DNA of 64,000 bases from Clostridium novyi NT (GTDB lineage Bacteria; Bacillota; Clostridia; Clostridiales; Clostridiaceae). The notes below the pieces were generated by a model. It saw only the letters and a list, made by a program, of their open reading frames with translations, ran no database searches and was not told where the DNA came from. Each line of letters starts with the position of its first letter. Within the stretch, counting starts at the first letter, position 1. Shown here piece by piece: positions 37,367 to 45,770 of this stretch. Made by a program: the position numbers and the translations under genes. The DNA is taken from contig NC_008593.1 of assembly GCF_000014125.1 (NCBI RefSeq), forward strand, positions 992,001 through 1,056,000, in the 5' to 3' direction.

Positions 37367-37846
37367 ATGCTGAAGTGGGATAAGAACGAAAATATAAGAG
37401 ATGCTGGTTACTGGTTAGCTAGAAAGATTGAACTTATAGAATTAAAAGCAGAGAATAAGAAAAAACACATTAATCCAGTGATTAAGAGAGGGGGAGTTTT
37501 TAATATAGAACTTGGAATGGGAAATTTAGGGGGAGAAAAAAACAAGAAAAGACCATGTTTAGTTATTACAAGAAATGAATTAAACAATGGGGATACTGTT
37601 GTGATAATTCCGCTTTCGACTAAGTTAAAGAGTAAAAAAGATAGTGCAGGAAAGATAGTTCCCATGTATAAAAATCACATGATATTAAGAAAATCTAAGT
37701 ACAGTTTTTTAAAAGACGATTCTTGCGTAAAGTGTGAGGATATTAGGGCCGTTGATAAAGTTAGAATAAAAGAACATTTGGGGAATATAGATAAAATGGA
37801 CATGCAGTTATTAAAAAAGAGAGTGTTGTACGCTTTTGATTTTTAA
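37367..37846 (+). CDS. MazF/PemK-like toxin-family protein, no antitoxin gene adjacent
   Basis: A 159-residue protein whose residues ~43-159 match the MazF/PemK fold: IKRGGVFNIELG, KKRPCLVITRNELNNGDTVVIIPLSTK and a VKCEDIRAVDKVRIKEHLGNI block near the C-terminus. MazF proteins are ribosome-independent endoribonucleases. The first ~40 residues (DAGYWLARKIELIELKAE) form a helical extension not found in short MazF toxins. No antitoxin-like ORF lies immediately upstream. The 500 bases before it are gene-poor, and two structured RNAs follow. AGGAGG precedes the ATG. It may be a solitary toxin or one with an unusual partner. Confidence 0.8.
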   Translation: MLKWDKNENIRDAGYWLARKIELIELKAENKKKHINPVIKRGGVFNIELGMGNLGGEKNKKRPCLVITRNELNNGDTVVIIPLSTKLKSKKDSAGKIVPMYKNHMILRKSKYSFLKDDSCVKCEDIRAVDKVRIKEHLGNIDKMDMQLLKKRVLYAFDF

Positions 37847-38038
37847 GATACAGTAATTTCAAGAAAGAGCAAAAAAATGCTTGTCTGCTTTTGTGATATG
37901 TGTTATCATAAAGGTACAGAAATAACAGTAAAAATCATATAAATAAATTTAGGTAAGATTAAGTTTTAAAAAGAAGTTTACTGAATTTGGTATAAATGTA
38001 GTGTTAATTTAATACTGTATAATATAATAAAATTATAT

Positions 38039-38124
38039 GTTTGCTGTCTAGTCACAGCGGTAGAGACTAATCTTAGATTAGGTTAGGTTTTGTTGAAGGG
38101 AGGTGTTTACACCTCCTTTTGTTT
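38039..38124 (+). ncRNA. Tandem structured RNA element, copy 1
   Basis: The element starts with GTTTGCTG. GCTG (38043-38046) pairs with CAGC (38055-38058) around loop TCTAGTCA. TAGTC of that loop (38049-38053) can pair with GACTA (38065-38069), a pseudoknot. An alternative hairpin CTAATC (38067-38072) with GATTAG (38076-38081) competes for the same bases. It ends in a strong terminator: GGAGGTGT (38099-38106), TT, ACACCTCC (38109-38116), TTTTGTTT. A TATAAT at 38018-38023 may be its -10 box. Copy 2 differs by compensatory changes, which supports RNA structure. I do not recognise the family. Confidence 0.72.
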
Positions 38125-38177
38125 AAAATTATTAATAAATGTATCAAAAGTTGAAATGTGTTAATACTATATAGTAT

Positions 38178-38257
38178 GTTTGTTGTCTAGTCACAACGGT
38201 AGAGACTAGTCGAATTTGACTAGGGTTGTAGCCACCTTTTTTGGTGGCTTGTTTTAT
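38178..38257 (+). ncRNA. Tandem structured RNA element, copy 2
   Basis: This element shares a TCTAGTCACARCGGTAGAGA-type core with copy 1. GTTG (38182-38185) pairs with CAAC (38194-38197), where copy 1 has GCTG/CAGC. CTAGTC (38206-38211) pairs with GACTAG (38218-38223), where copy 1 has CTAATC/GATTAG. It ends in its own terminator, AGCCACC (38230-38236), six T, GGTGGCT (38243-38249), TGTTTT, of a different sequence from that of copy 1. The upstream GTGTTAATACT motif is also shared. The structure is therefore conserved while sequence drifts. Confidence 0.72.
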
Positions 38258-38336
38258 TGTCACTTAACAAGTATTATTCATTATTACTTACTGATAGTCT
38301 ATTATAGCTATCAATAAGATAAATACAGGAGGTACT

Positions 38337-38715
38337 ATGTTAAGAACAGAAGAATATATTTGTAATTCTACAGGACAGATACTAGCAGGAGAAGAGATTG
38401 TAAAAGGTATAATATCAAAGGAGACAGAGGACAAGTAGAGACAGACTAAAGGACTTAGAATAAGGAAATCAAAAGAAGGGGTGCAGATATTATTGGATTG
38501 TAGATATGGAGAAGTTAGCTTTAGCAGCTATAAGAAGGTCATAGAGGTGTTTACAAGTAATAATATATTTGATGGAGATACTGCTTTAAGTTCATGTATC
38601 TAACTACTTTTATGAGGATTATGATAATAGACTTTATTATGGTTTTAGATATGAGAATAAGAATATAGGGCTTATGGTGGTTAAAAATTTACCATATATA
38701 CTAAAAAGTGATTGA
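38337..38715 (+). pseudogene. Broken gene of unknown function (amber stop plus frameshift)
   Basis: A perfect AGGAGG site leads to ATG 38337. The frame reads MLRTEEYICNSTGQILAGEE and stops at TAG 38436. The same frame continues coherently past it (LRIRKSKEGVQILLDCRYGE) to TAA 38601. A +1 shift near there continues again (YFYEDYDNRLYYGFRYENKN, then IGLMVVKNLPYILKSD) to TGA 38713. This adds up to about 125 codons of protein-like sequence broken twice. I do not recognise the family. It lies just after the tandem RNAs and may be a remnant of the same mobile or accessory unit. Confidence 0.65.
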
Positions 38716-38963
38716 AACAACCTTTTTTAGTAAGTGGATATTAAGCAAGAAAAATAATAAAATAAATTAAATCTATATATTATAAAAGAGGATAATTTAC
38801 CCTTCCAATTAATATAAATTATAATAAAGGTATTATTAAAAAATAATTGTGAGAAAATTATGAAAATTTAAAGGAATTTATACATCTATGTTGAATATAG
38901 TAAGTAAATACTATTCATAAATAAATGTTACAATTAAAAATCTGAATATGGGAGGGGCTATAT
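38716..38963. other. AT-rich intergenic stretch
   Basis: A 248-base gap between the broken gene and the small ORF at 38964. I see no terminator, RNA element or clear promoter beyond general AT-richness. Confidence 0.5.
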
Positions 38964-39278
38964 ATGGATTGGAAAATGGTAATAAAGAATAGGGTTGAAG
39001 AATATAATTCTAAAAAACATAGGATATCAACTACATTAAATAATATGATTGAAGAGTTAAGAAATGAAATAGGAGTAGCTGCTATAGTTATAGAAGAAGA
39101 ACACTTAGGAAAAATGTATTGGAGAGTAAGAATAAATGGAAAAGAAGAATGCATTTCATATGATGAAATTAAATTAAATATGTTTGTACCAGTTTTAAAC
39201 CCTAAAGAAGAAAATGAAAAGGTTTCTTTAAAGGAAGTATTAGAAAAGATATTGTTAGAAAAATTTAAATGGAATTAA
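38964..39278 (+). CDS. Small hypothetical protein
   Basis: This 104-residue acidic-basic mixed protein has no recognised family. The N-terminal half is helical (VIKNRVEEYNSKKHR, MIEELRNEIGVAAIVIEEEH). A beta-like segment (MYWRVRINGKEECISYDE) and a Lys/Glu-rich helical end follow. There is no signal peptide or membrane segment. GGGAGGGG at 38950-38957 is a strong ribosome site, and a strong terminator follows, so it looks like a real single-gene unit in the accessory stretch. Confidence 0.65.
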   Translation: MDWKMVIKNRVEEYNSKKHRISTTLNNMIEELRNEIGVAAIVIEEEHLGKMYWRVRINGKEECISYDEIKLNMFVPVLNPKEENEKVSLKEVLEKILLEKFKWN

Positions 39279-39297
39279 AGGAAAACGTATTCAAAGC

Positions 39298-39325
39298 AAA
39301 AGAGCTGATTAATCAGCTCTTTTTT
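39298..39325 (+). terminator. Intrinsic terminator after small hypothetical gene
   Basis: The palindrome GAGCTGATT/AATCAGCTC (39102-equivalent core at 39302-39310 and 39311-39319) is flanked by A-run and T-run arms, ending in TTTTTT. It may also work in reverse. Confidence 0.9.
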
Positions 39326-39507
39326 ATTTTAAATTTAAATAAAGAATATAATACATTTAAAAAAATATAAAAAATATAATGATAACTTTGTCAGATATAT
39401 AACAAATGGAAAAAGTATAATAATAATCTATGAAAATGTCGAAAAATATGATAAACTTTTTAAGTGAGTTTAAAACCCAATAAATTTAAACATAGAAGGG
39501 ATTTTGT

Positions 39508-40764
39508 ATGGTAGAGATTAGTACATTAGGAGCACTAATAGGGCTATGTATTGCAATATGTTTAATATTTAAAAAAGTTAATCCTGTTTATGCTATGATA
39601 AGTGGCGCTTTAATAGGTGGAATTGTAGGTGGAGCTACAATTACTGAAACTGTTAGTATTTTAGTTTCTGGGGCTCAAAGTATTGTACCAGCAGTTTTAA
39701 GGGTATTAACTGTAGGTGTGTTTGCAGGAGTATTAATAGAAACTGGAGCAGCAGATAAAATTGCAGAGACAATAACACAAACATTAGGAGAAGATAAAGC
39801 ACTTATGGCCATTATTCTTTCATCTTGTATTATTTGTGCTGTTGGAGTAATAATACCAGTTACTATAATTACTGTAGCACCTATTGCATTAATAATAGCA
39901 AAAAAAGCAAACTTATCTAAAGGATCTATACTTATAGCAATGCTTGGAGGGGGAAAGTCAGGTAATATAATGTCACCGAACCCAAATGCAATAGCTATAT
40001 GTGATGGATTTAAAATTGACTTGTCAATGTCTATGCTAGCTGGAATTGTACCAGCAATATTTGGAGTAGTAATTACATACATAATAGCTAAAAAAATGGC
40101 TCACAAGGGAGATAGAATCTTAGGTGAATGTGTAATAAAAGAAGATAAAAGTTTACCTAGTTTTAAAAACGCTATGGTGGGTCCTGTATTTGTAGTAGCT
40201 ATATTAATATTGAATTCTTTACTTAAATTAAATTTAGATCCTATGATAATCTTACCATTCGGTGGAGTTGTAGCGGTTATTGCTATGGGCGAATTTAAGA
40301 ATTTAAAAAAGTATATGGCAAGTGGACTTATGAAAATGCAAAGTGCAGCAATATTATTATTAGGTACAGGAAGTATTGCTGGTATAATTTCAAAGTCAGC
40401 TTTAAGTGAAGATGTAATTCATATAATTAATCATTTGGGGATTTCTGGGGTATTACTAGCATCTATTTCTGGTATACTTATGGGAGGAGCAACTGCATCT
40501 ATAACAGGAGGATCAGTTGTGACTAGTTCAGTATTCAATACATCTATATTAAATATGGGTGTAAGCAAAGTGGCAGCAGCAGAAATGGTGCATACAGGAG
40601 TATCAGTAATAGATGATTTGCCACATGGTAATTTATTTCATATTAGTGCAGAAAGCGTATCATTAAACATTAAACAAAGAGCAAAATTAATTCCGTATGA
40701 AATATTCATTGGACTCGGAATGAATTTTATAGCAACAATTTTTTATGGATTTATTATTAATTAA
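39508..40764 (+). CDS. GntP-family permease
   Basis: This 418-residue transporter has about twelve hydrophobic segments. GGGKSGNIMSPNPNAIAICD (near residues 149-168) corresponds to the conserved GntP substrate region, and LMGGATASITGGSVVTSSVF near 329 is the C-terminal repeat counterpart. GntP permeases import gluconate or related hydroxy acids by proton symport. No sugar-acid catabolic gene is adjacent, so the substrate is unknown. The terminator after it suggests a single-gene unit. Confidence 0.8.
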   Translation: MVEISTLGALIGLCIAICLIFKKVNPVYAMISGALIGGIVGGATITETVSILVSGAQSIVPAVLRVLTVGVFAGVLIETGAADKIAETITQTLGEDKALMAIILSSCIICAVGVIIPVTIITVAPIALIIAKKANLSKGSILIAMLGGGKSGNIMSPNPNAIAICDGFKIDLSMSMLAGIVPAIFGVVITYIIAKKMAHKGDRILGECVIKEDKSLPSFKNAMVGPVFVVAILILNSLLKLNLDPMIILPFGGVVAVIAMGEFKNLKKYMASGLMKMQSAAILLLGTGSIAGIISKSALSEDVIHIINHLGISGVLLASISGILMGGATASITGGSVVTSSVFNTSILNMGVSKVAAAEMVHTGVSVIDDLPHGNLFHISAESVSLNIKQRAKLIPYEIFIGLGMNFIATIFYGFIIN

Positions 40765-40770
40765 ATTTAA

Positions 40771-40799
40771 AATGACCTTTTAATAAGGTTATTTTTTTA
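40771..40799 (+). terminator. Intrinsic terminator after GntP-type gene
   Basis: The stem pairs 40771-40779 with 40785-40793 (core ACCTT/AAGGT, one G-T pair), and the second arm runs into a seven-T tract and further T. Confidence 0.85.
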
Positions 40800-40857
40800 T
40801 TTTTTAAATTTATAAAATTAAAGATATTAATAATTTATGAAAAAAAATTTTTAATTA

Positions 40858-40896
40858 TTGACCAAGAAAATTGTAAGTGGTAGTATTTAAAATACT
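40858..40896 (+). promoter_or_regulatory. Promoter with overlapping palindromic operator candidate, ABC exporter operon
   Basis: TTGACC (40858-40863) and TAGTAT (40881-40886) have a 17-base spacer. The palindrome AGTATTT-A-AAATACT (40882-40896) overlaps the -10 box and the expected start point, the usual place for a repressor site. The regulator is not encoded next door. In AT-rich DNA a 15-base palindrome is only moderately significant. Confidence 0.6.
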
Positions 40897-40968
40897 TAAT
40901 ACATAAAAATAGATATTTTTTTATACTATTATGAACAAAGTTCTTAAAATAAAAGGAGATGAAAACAA

Positions 40969-42696
40969 ATGATAAAGTTACTTAAGCTTTTAAAAAAATA
41001 TAAAAAGTTAATTATTTTTATATTTTTGTTAGTATTTTGTCAATCTATGAGTGATTTATATTTACCTAATCTTATGTCGCATATTGTAGACAAGGGAGTA
41101 GTTAAAGGAGATACAGATTATATATTAAAAGTAGGTATGTACATGCTTTTAGTGGCAGCTGGAGGAATGTTATGTACTATAGGAGCGAGTTTTATTTCCT
41201 CTAAAGTTGCAACAAGCTTTGGATCTGATCTTAGATATAAGGTTTTTACAAAGGTAGAGGGTTTTTCCTTAGATGAATTTAATAAAATAGGTACATCATC
41301 ATTAATAACAAGAACTACTAATGATATAAATCAAATACAACAAGTTCTTATTATAATATTTCGTATGATGGTGTCAGCTCCACTTATGCTCGTAGGGGGT
41401 ATTATAATGGCAATGTCAAAGGATTTAAAGTTGACATCAATATTACTTGCAGTTACCCCTATTTTAGCTATTTGTATTTTTTTAATAACTAGAAAAGCTA
41501 TACCATTATTTAAAGTAATGCAGCTAAAAGTAGATAAGCTAAATTTAGTTTTAAGAGAAAAACTTAGTGGTGTTAGAGTAATACGTGCTTTTAATAAAAT
41601 GAATACAGAAAAGAAAAAATTTAATGAAGCAAATTTTGATCTTACAAATACAGCTATAAGGGTTAACAAAATAATGGCAGGGCTTATGCCAGTTATTATG
41701 CTAATTTTTAATCTTACAACAATAGCTATTTTATGGTTTGGAGCTAAAAGAATAGATACTGGAGAAATGCAAGTAGGAGATCTTATGGCATTTATTCAGT
41801 ATGTAATGCAAATAATGTTTTCATTAATAATGGTATCTATGATGTTTGTTATGTTGCCACGTGCATCAGCATCTGCCACAAGAATAAATGAAGTGTTAGA
41901 AATGGATACAGAAAAATCTACTTACAATGTATCTTGTGAAAAGATTTCTAATGCAGAGTGTATTGAGTTTAAAAATGTTTATTTTAGCTATAAGGGATCA
42001 GAAGAATCTATACTTAAGGATATTTCTTTTAAAGCAAATAAAGGAGAAGTAACTGCTATTATAGGAAGTACAGGTTCTGGTAAATCAACTTTAATGGAAC
42101 TTATTTTAAAATTTCATGAAGTTACAAGTGGAGAAATATTACTAAACGGTGTAAATGTTAATGATATAGACAATAAGGTTTTAAGAAATAAAATTGGATT
42201 TGTTCCCCAAAAGTCAGTTTTATTTACTGGAACTATAATGGACAATATAAGATACGGAAAAGAGGATGCCTCTTTTGAAGAAGTTAAACATGCATGTAAA
42301 ATAGCAGAAGCATCAGAGTTTATTTCAAATATGAAAGATGGATACAATTCAATAATATCACAAGGTGGTACTAATGTATCAGGAGGGCAAAAACAGCGTA
42401 TTTCTATTGCTCGTGCATTAGTTAGAAAGCCAGATGTATATATTTTTGATGATAGTTTTTCAGCCTTAGATTTTAAAACTGATGCAAAACTTCGTAATTC
42501 TTTAAAGGGTGAAACTAGGGATTCTATTGTTATAATTGTTGCTCAAAGAGTTAGCACTATTATGAATGCAGATAGAATTATAGTTTTAGATGAGGGAGAA
42601 ATTAAGGGAATAGGAACTCATAAAGATTTATTAGAAACCTCATCCGTTTATAAAGAAATTGTATTATCACAATTTTCAGGGGAGGAGATAGCATGA
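40969..42696 (+). CDS. ABC exporter half-transporter, subunit 1 (non-catalytic Walker B)
   Basis: A 575-residue half-transporter: six membrane helices (residues ~15-310), then a nucleotide-binding domain. Walker A is GSTGSGKST (~367), the signature is VSGGQKQR (~467) and Walker B is VYIFDDSFSALD. The catalytic Glu after Walker B is Asp, as in the non-catalytic half of heterodimeric exporters such as BmrCD, LmrCD and TM287/288. It overlaps the next gene by four bases. Such pumps export drugs, lipids or peptides. The substrate cannot be predicted. Confidence 0.92.
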   Translation: MIKLLKLLKKYKKLIIFIFLLVFCQSMSDLYLPNLMSHIVDKGVVKGDTDYILKVGMYMLLVAAGGMLCTIGASFISSKVATSFGSDLRYKVFTKVEGFSLDEFNKIGTSSLITRTTNDINQIQQVLIIIFRMMVSAPLMLVGGIIMAMSKDLKLTSILLAVTPILAICIFLITRKAIPLFKVMQLKVDKLNLVLREKLSGVRVIRAFNKMNTEKKKFNEANFDLTNTAIRVNKIMAGLMPVIMLIFNLTTIAILWFGAKRIDTGEMQVGDLMAFIQYVMQIMFSLIMVSMMFVMLPRASASATRINEVLEMDTEKSTYNVSCEKISNAECIEFKNVYFSYKGSEESILKDISFKANKGEVTAIIGSTGSGKSTLMELILKFHEVTSGEILLNGVNVNDIDNKVLRNKIGFVPQKSVLFTGTIMDNIRYGKEDASFEEVKHACKIAEASEFISNMKDGYNSIISQGGTNVSGGQKQRISIARALVRKPDVYIFDDSFSALDFKTDAKLRNSLKGETRDSIVIIVAQRVSTIMNADRIIVLDEGEIKGIGTHKDLLETSSVYKEIVLSQFSGEEIA

Positions 42697-44552
42697 GTAA
42701 ACAAGGAATGAGACATGGTGGAAGATCCCCTATGGGAGCAGGATTTATAGGAGAAAAACCTAAAAATTTCAAAAAGACATTAAAAAGAGTTATGAGGTAC
42801 TTAAATCCTTATAAGTTTAGAATAAGTATTATATTTTTAATGGCAATATTAAGTACAGTGTTTACTATTTTGAGTCCCAAAATAATAGGAAAAATAACTA
42901 ATAAAATATTTGAAGGATTAATACTTAAATTTAAGAGATTACCTGGTGCAGCTATAGATTTTGATTATATATTAAAATTTATAATTATTTTAATAGGATT
43001 GTATGTAATAAGTTCAATATTTTCTTATATACAACAATATATAATGGCTGGAGTTGCCCAAAGTACAGTTAGAAAAATGCGTAGTGATGCTGATGAAAAG
43101 TTGGCCTTATTACCTATAAAGTTTTATGATAGCCATACAAACGGAGAAATTTTAAGTAGAATTACCAATGATATTGATAATATAAGTACAACTCTTCAAC
43201 AAAGTATAACTCAGCTTATTACATCAGTAGTTACAATAGTTGGTATAGTTGTAATGATGCTTACTATAAGCCCTATTATGACACTTATAACATTTTTAAT
43301 AATTCCAGTATCTATTTTAGCTACAAAACCTATTATAAGTCGTTCTCAGAAGTTCTTTAAAAATCAGCAAAAGTATTTAGGAGAACTAAATGGACATGTT
43401 GAAGAAATGTATACAGGACATAAAGTAATAAAAGTATTTTCCCGTGAGGAAAAGTCAATAGAAGAATTTGATAAAATAAATAAGAAACTTTATGATGCTG
43501 GTTGGAAAGCTCAATTTATATCAGGCATTATAATGCCAATTATGAGTTTTGTAAGTAATATAGGATATGTAGCTATTTGTGTAGTTGGAGGAATATTTGT
43601 AACTAAGGGAAGAATAAATATAGGAGATATTCAAGCCTTTATACAATATTCAAAACAATTCACACAACCAATAAATCAAACTGCAAATATAGTAAATATA
43701 CTTCAATCAACTATAGCTTCAGCAGAGCGTGTTTTTGAATTGTTAGATGAAGTTGAGGAAATAAAAGATAATGAAAACGCAAAAACAATAGATAATCCTA
43801 AGGGATATGTAAGCTTTCAAAATGTTGATTTTTCATATAAAGAGGAAGTATCTCTTATTAAAAATATGAATGTTGATGTTAAAAAGGGAGAAACCATTGC
43901 AATAGTTGGTCCTACAGGTGCAGGAAAGACTACTTTGATAAATCTTCTTATGAGATTTTATGAAATTAATAGTGGAACAATAACTATAGATGGAGAAGAT
44001 ATTAGAAATTTAAAAAGGGAAAACCTTAGAAGTATCTTTGGAATGGTTCTTCAAGATACATGGTTATTTAATGGAACTATAAGAGAAAATATTGCCTATG
44101 GAGTTGAAAACGCAACAGAAGAGGATATTATAAATGCAGCTAAAGCAGCTCATGCGGATCATTTTATAAGAACTCTTGAACATGGATATGATACTGTTTT
44201 AGATGAAGAGGCTTCTAACATATCACAAGGACAAAAACAATTAATAACTATTGCAAGAGCAATTCTTGTAAATCCATCTATATTAATATTAGATGAGGCT
44301 ACAAGTAGTGTTGATACTAGAACTGAAGCGTATATACAAAAAGCCATGGACAATTTAATGAATGGTAGAACTAGCTTTGTAATTGCTCATAGATTATCAA
44401 CTATAAAAAATGCAGATTTAATTTTAGTAATGAACAATGGAACTGTTATAGAACAAGGAAATCATAGTGAGCTTATGAACCAAAATGGATTTTATAAAGA
44501 ACTTTATAATAGCCAATTTACTGATGGAACTTTAGAAAAAGAGGCTATTTAA
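42693..44552 (+). CDS. ABC exporter half-transporter, subunit 2 (catalytic Walker B)
   Basis: A 619-residue partner half-transporter with an N-terminal basic-Gly-rich tail, six helices and an NBD. Walker A is GPTGAGKTT, Walker B is ILILDEATSSVD with the catalytic Glu, but the signature is ISQGQKQ instead of LSGGQ. Combined with subunit 1, one composite ATP site is fully canonical (Walker A/B here with VSGGQ there). The other is degenerate on both sides. This complementary loss shows the two proteins work as a heterodimer. Start ATG 42693 overlaps the previous stop. Confidence 0.93.
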   Translation: MSKQGMRHGGRSPMGAGFIGEKPKNFKKTLKRVMRYLNPYKFRISIIFLMAILSTVFTILSPKIIGKITNKIFEGLILKFKRLPGAAIDFDYILKFIIILIGLYVISSIFSYIQQYIMAGVAQSTVRKMRSDADEKLALLPIKFYDSHTNGEILSRITNDIDNISTTLQQSITQLITSVVTIVGIVVMMLTISPIMTLITFLIIPVSILATKPIISRSQKFFKNQQKYLGELNGHVEEMYTGHKVIKVFSREEKSIEEFDKINKKLYDAGWKAQFISGIIMPIMSFVSNIGYVAICVVGGIFVTKGRINIGDIQAFIQYSKQFTQPINQTANIVNILQSTIASAERVFELLDEVEEIKDNENAKTIDNPKGYVSFQNVDFSYKEEVSLIKNMNVDVKKGETIAIVGPTGAGKTTLINLLMRFYEINSGTITIDGEDIRNLKRENLRSIFGMVLQDTWLFNGTIRENIAYGVENATEEDIINAAKAAHADHFIRTLEHGYDTVLDEEASNISQGQKQLITIARAILVNPSILILDEATSSVDTRTEAYIQKAMDNLMNGRTSFVIAHRLSTIKNADLILVMNNGTVIEQGNHSELMNQNGFYKELYNSQFTDGTLEKEAI

Positions 44553-44558
44553 ATAAAA

Positions 44559-44600
44559 AATAAAAAGGCTGAATATGATTCAAGCCTTTTTATTTTTTTA
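44559..44600. terminator. Bidirectional terminator between ABC exporter and ytfJ
   Basis: AATAAAAAGGCT (44559-44570) pairs with 44583-44594, with A and T tracts on both sides. It lies between convergent genes and can serve both strands. Confidence 0.85.
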
Positions 44601-45044
44601 TTATTTATTTGCTTGTGTAGATGTGTTTTGTTGTGCACTTGCAGCTTGAGGTTGAGCATTTTGAGCTTGATTTTGAGAACCTACAACACCTTTTATGCTA
44701 GTTAAAACATTCGGAATTTTATCCATCATATCTTTAACATTCATGTTACTTTTTTGAGCTACAGGTAGCATAGATACGCAGTCTTTTTCTATAACAACAA
44801 CAGCATCAGTAGCAATTTTAGCTCCTAGTCCTACACCTTCAGCAGGACAACTATTTGAAGATGCTGCTTTATCTTTAGGAGAATTGTTACCACTTCCATA
44901 TCCTAAAGATACAGAGACTATAGGAACTAGAGTCTTATCTTGTACTGTTATTGGAGCTCCCATCATGCTTTCGGTTTTAACATAATCTTCAACCTTGCTA
45001 AATACAGTGTTCATATTATCTGAAAAATTATTATTTAAATGCAT
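44601..45044 (-). CDS. ytfJ: Sporulation protein YtfJ (GerW family)
   Basis: A 147-residue GerW/YtfJ family protein: VKTESMMGAPITVQDKTLVPIVSVSLGYGSG near residues 22-52, GVGLGAKIATDAVVVIEKDCVSMLPV near 70-95, and a Gln/Ala-rich low-complexity tail. GerW family members are needed for efficient germination or spore properties in Bacillus. Upstream is the DUF2953 gene ytfI, the same pair as in Bacillus. AAGGAGG precedes the ATG on the minus strand. Confidence 0.92.
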   Translation of the reverse strand: MHLNNNFSDNMNTVFSKVEDYVKTESMMGAPITVQDKTLVPIVSVSLGYGSGNNSPKDKAASSNSCPAEGVGLGAKIATDAVVVIEKDCVSMLPVAQKSNMNVKDMMDKIPNVLTSIKGVVGSQNQAQNAQPQAASAQQNTSTQANK

Positions 45045-45108
45045 ATAAAATCCTCCTTGATATATTAATTTAAGAATATATTAAATAAAATAATAAACTC
45101 ATAATTTA

Positions 45109-45648
45109 TTATTTATTAGCATAGGAAACATTTTTTGAAGAAGTATGAAATTTAGATTTCATCAGTTGAACCAATAAAAAAAACATATTTATTTCAATAA
45201 CTCCTGTAGTATTAAAATAAGTTGTATCTGTAGTAAAATCAGGATAATTTAAAATATTATTTTTTAAAGCATTAATAGGAAGTATATTTATAATTCCACA
45301 AATAAATCCTGTTATTGAAGGATCTGAAAATCCATAGTGAGTTTCAAAGTCTATACTTTTTAATTTAAAGTTTTTTATGGAATCATATAAATTTCCATTG
45401 GAGTGTTTTTTTATAGTTAAAGGCTTACTTTTAAAAAGTTTTTTAAAAAGGTATATATCTAAAGTTACAATAGAGTTTTCATTAATATAAATTCTCCCTT
45501 CAAAAAAAGGATAAAACCAAGAAAAAATTATATTAAAATTTGGAAAATCTGTAGAATTCGCATTTAAGTATATTTTAATGGGAATTAGTGATACTAATAA
45601 CATAATTATTAATAATATAATTAATAAAATAATACCAATTAAGTACAT
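45109..45648 (-). CDS. ytfI: DUF2953 protein (YtfI-like)
   Basis: A 179-residue protein with one N-terminal membrane helix (residues ~2-24), followed by a beta-rich domain. FETHYGFSDPSITGFICGIINILP near residue 103 is the DUF2953 core (YG..DP..TG). In Bacillus the gene lies just before ytfJ and both are sporulation-linked, so a role in the spore envelope is likely but unproven. The pair is divergent from the preceding gene cluster and shares a small gap with ytfJ. Confidence 0.85.
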   Translation of the reverse strand: MYLIGIILLIILLIIMLLVSLIPIKIYLNANSTDFPNFNIIFSWFYPFFEGRIYINENSIVTLDIYLFKKLFKSKPLTIKKHSNGNLYDSIKNFKLKSIDFETHYGFSDPSITGFICGIINILPINALKNNILNYPDFTTDTTYFNTTGVIEINMFFLLVQLMKSKFHTSSKNVSYANK

Positions 45649-45727
45649 ATAAACATCTCCTAAAGTAAGGTTATATTACTAGTATGGTATTTTAAATTTA
45701 AATTATTAAATTAAATTATGTTAAAAA

Positions 45728-45766
45728 TAAAATAAACTAGAAACAAAATGTTTCTAGTTTATTTTA
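45728..45766 (-). terminator. Intrinsic terminator after YjiH-type gene
   Basis: A perfect 18-bp stem pairs 45728-45745 (core CTAGAAACA) with 45749-45766 around a three-base loop. T-rich sequence follows on the minus strand just past the gene stop. Confidence 0.85.
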
Positions 45767-45770
45767 TTTA

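Noticed and set aside
38039..38257. The small pseudoknot RNAs as preQ1-I riboswitches, given the queA-tgt genes in the window
   Set aside because: The pseudoknot shape and the CTAG loop recall preQ1-I, but the A-rich tail and CCC core are missing, each copy has its own terminator, and the nearby genes are unrelated to queuosine.
36863..39325. Insertion sequence or prophage remnant in the accessory stretch
   Set aside because: No transposase, integrase or terminal inverted repeats were seen. Only one pair of short direct repeats and one broken gene point that way.
44159..44353. CRISPR array or regular direct repeats anywhere in the window
   Set aside because: No regularly spaced repeats were seen. 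The only tandem repetition is the pair of RNA elements near 38100.
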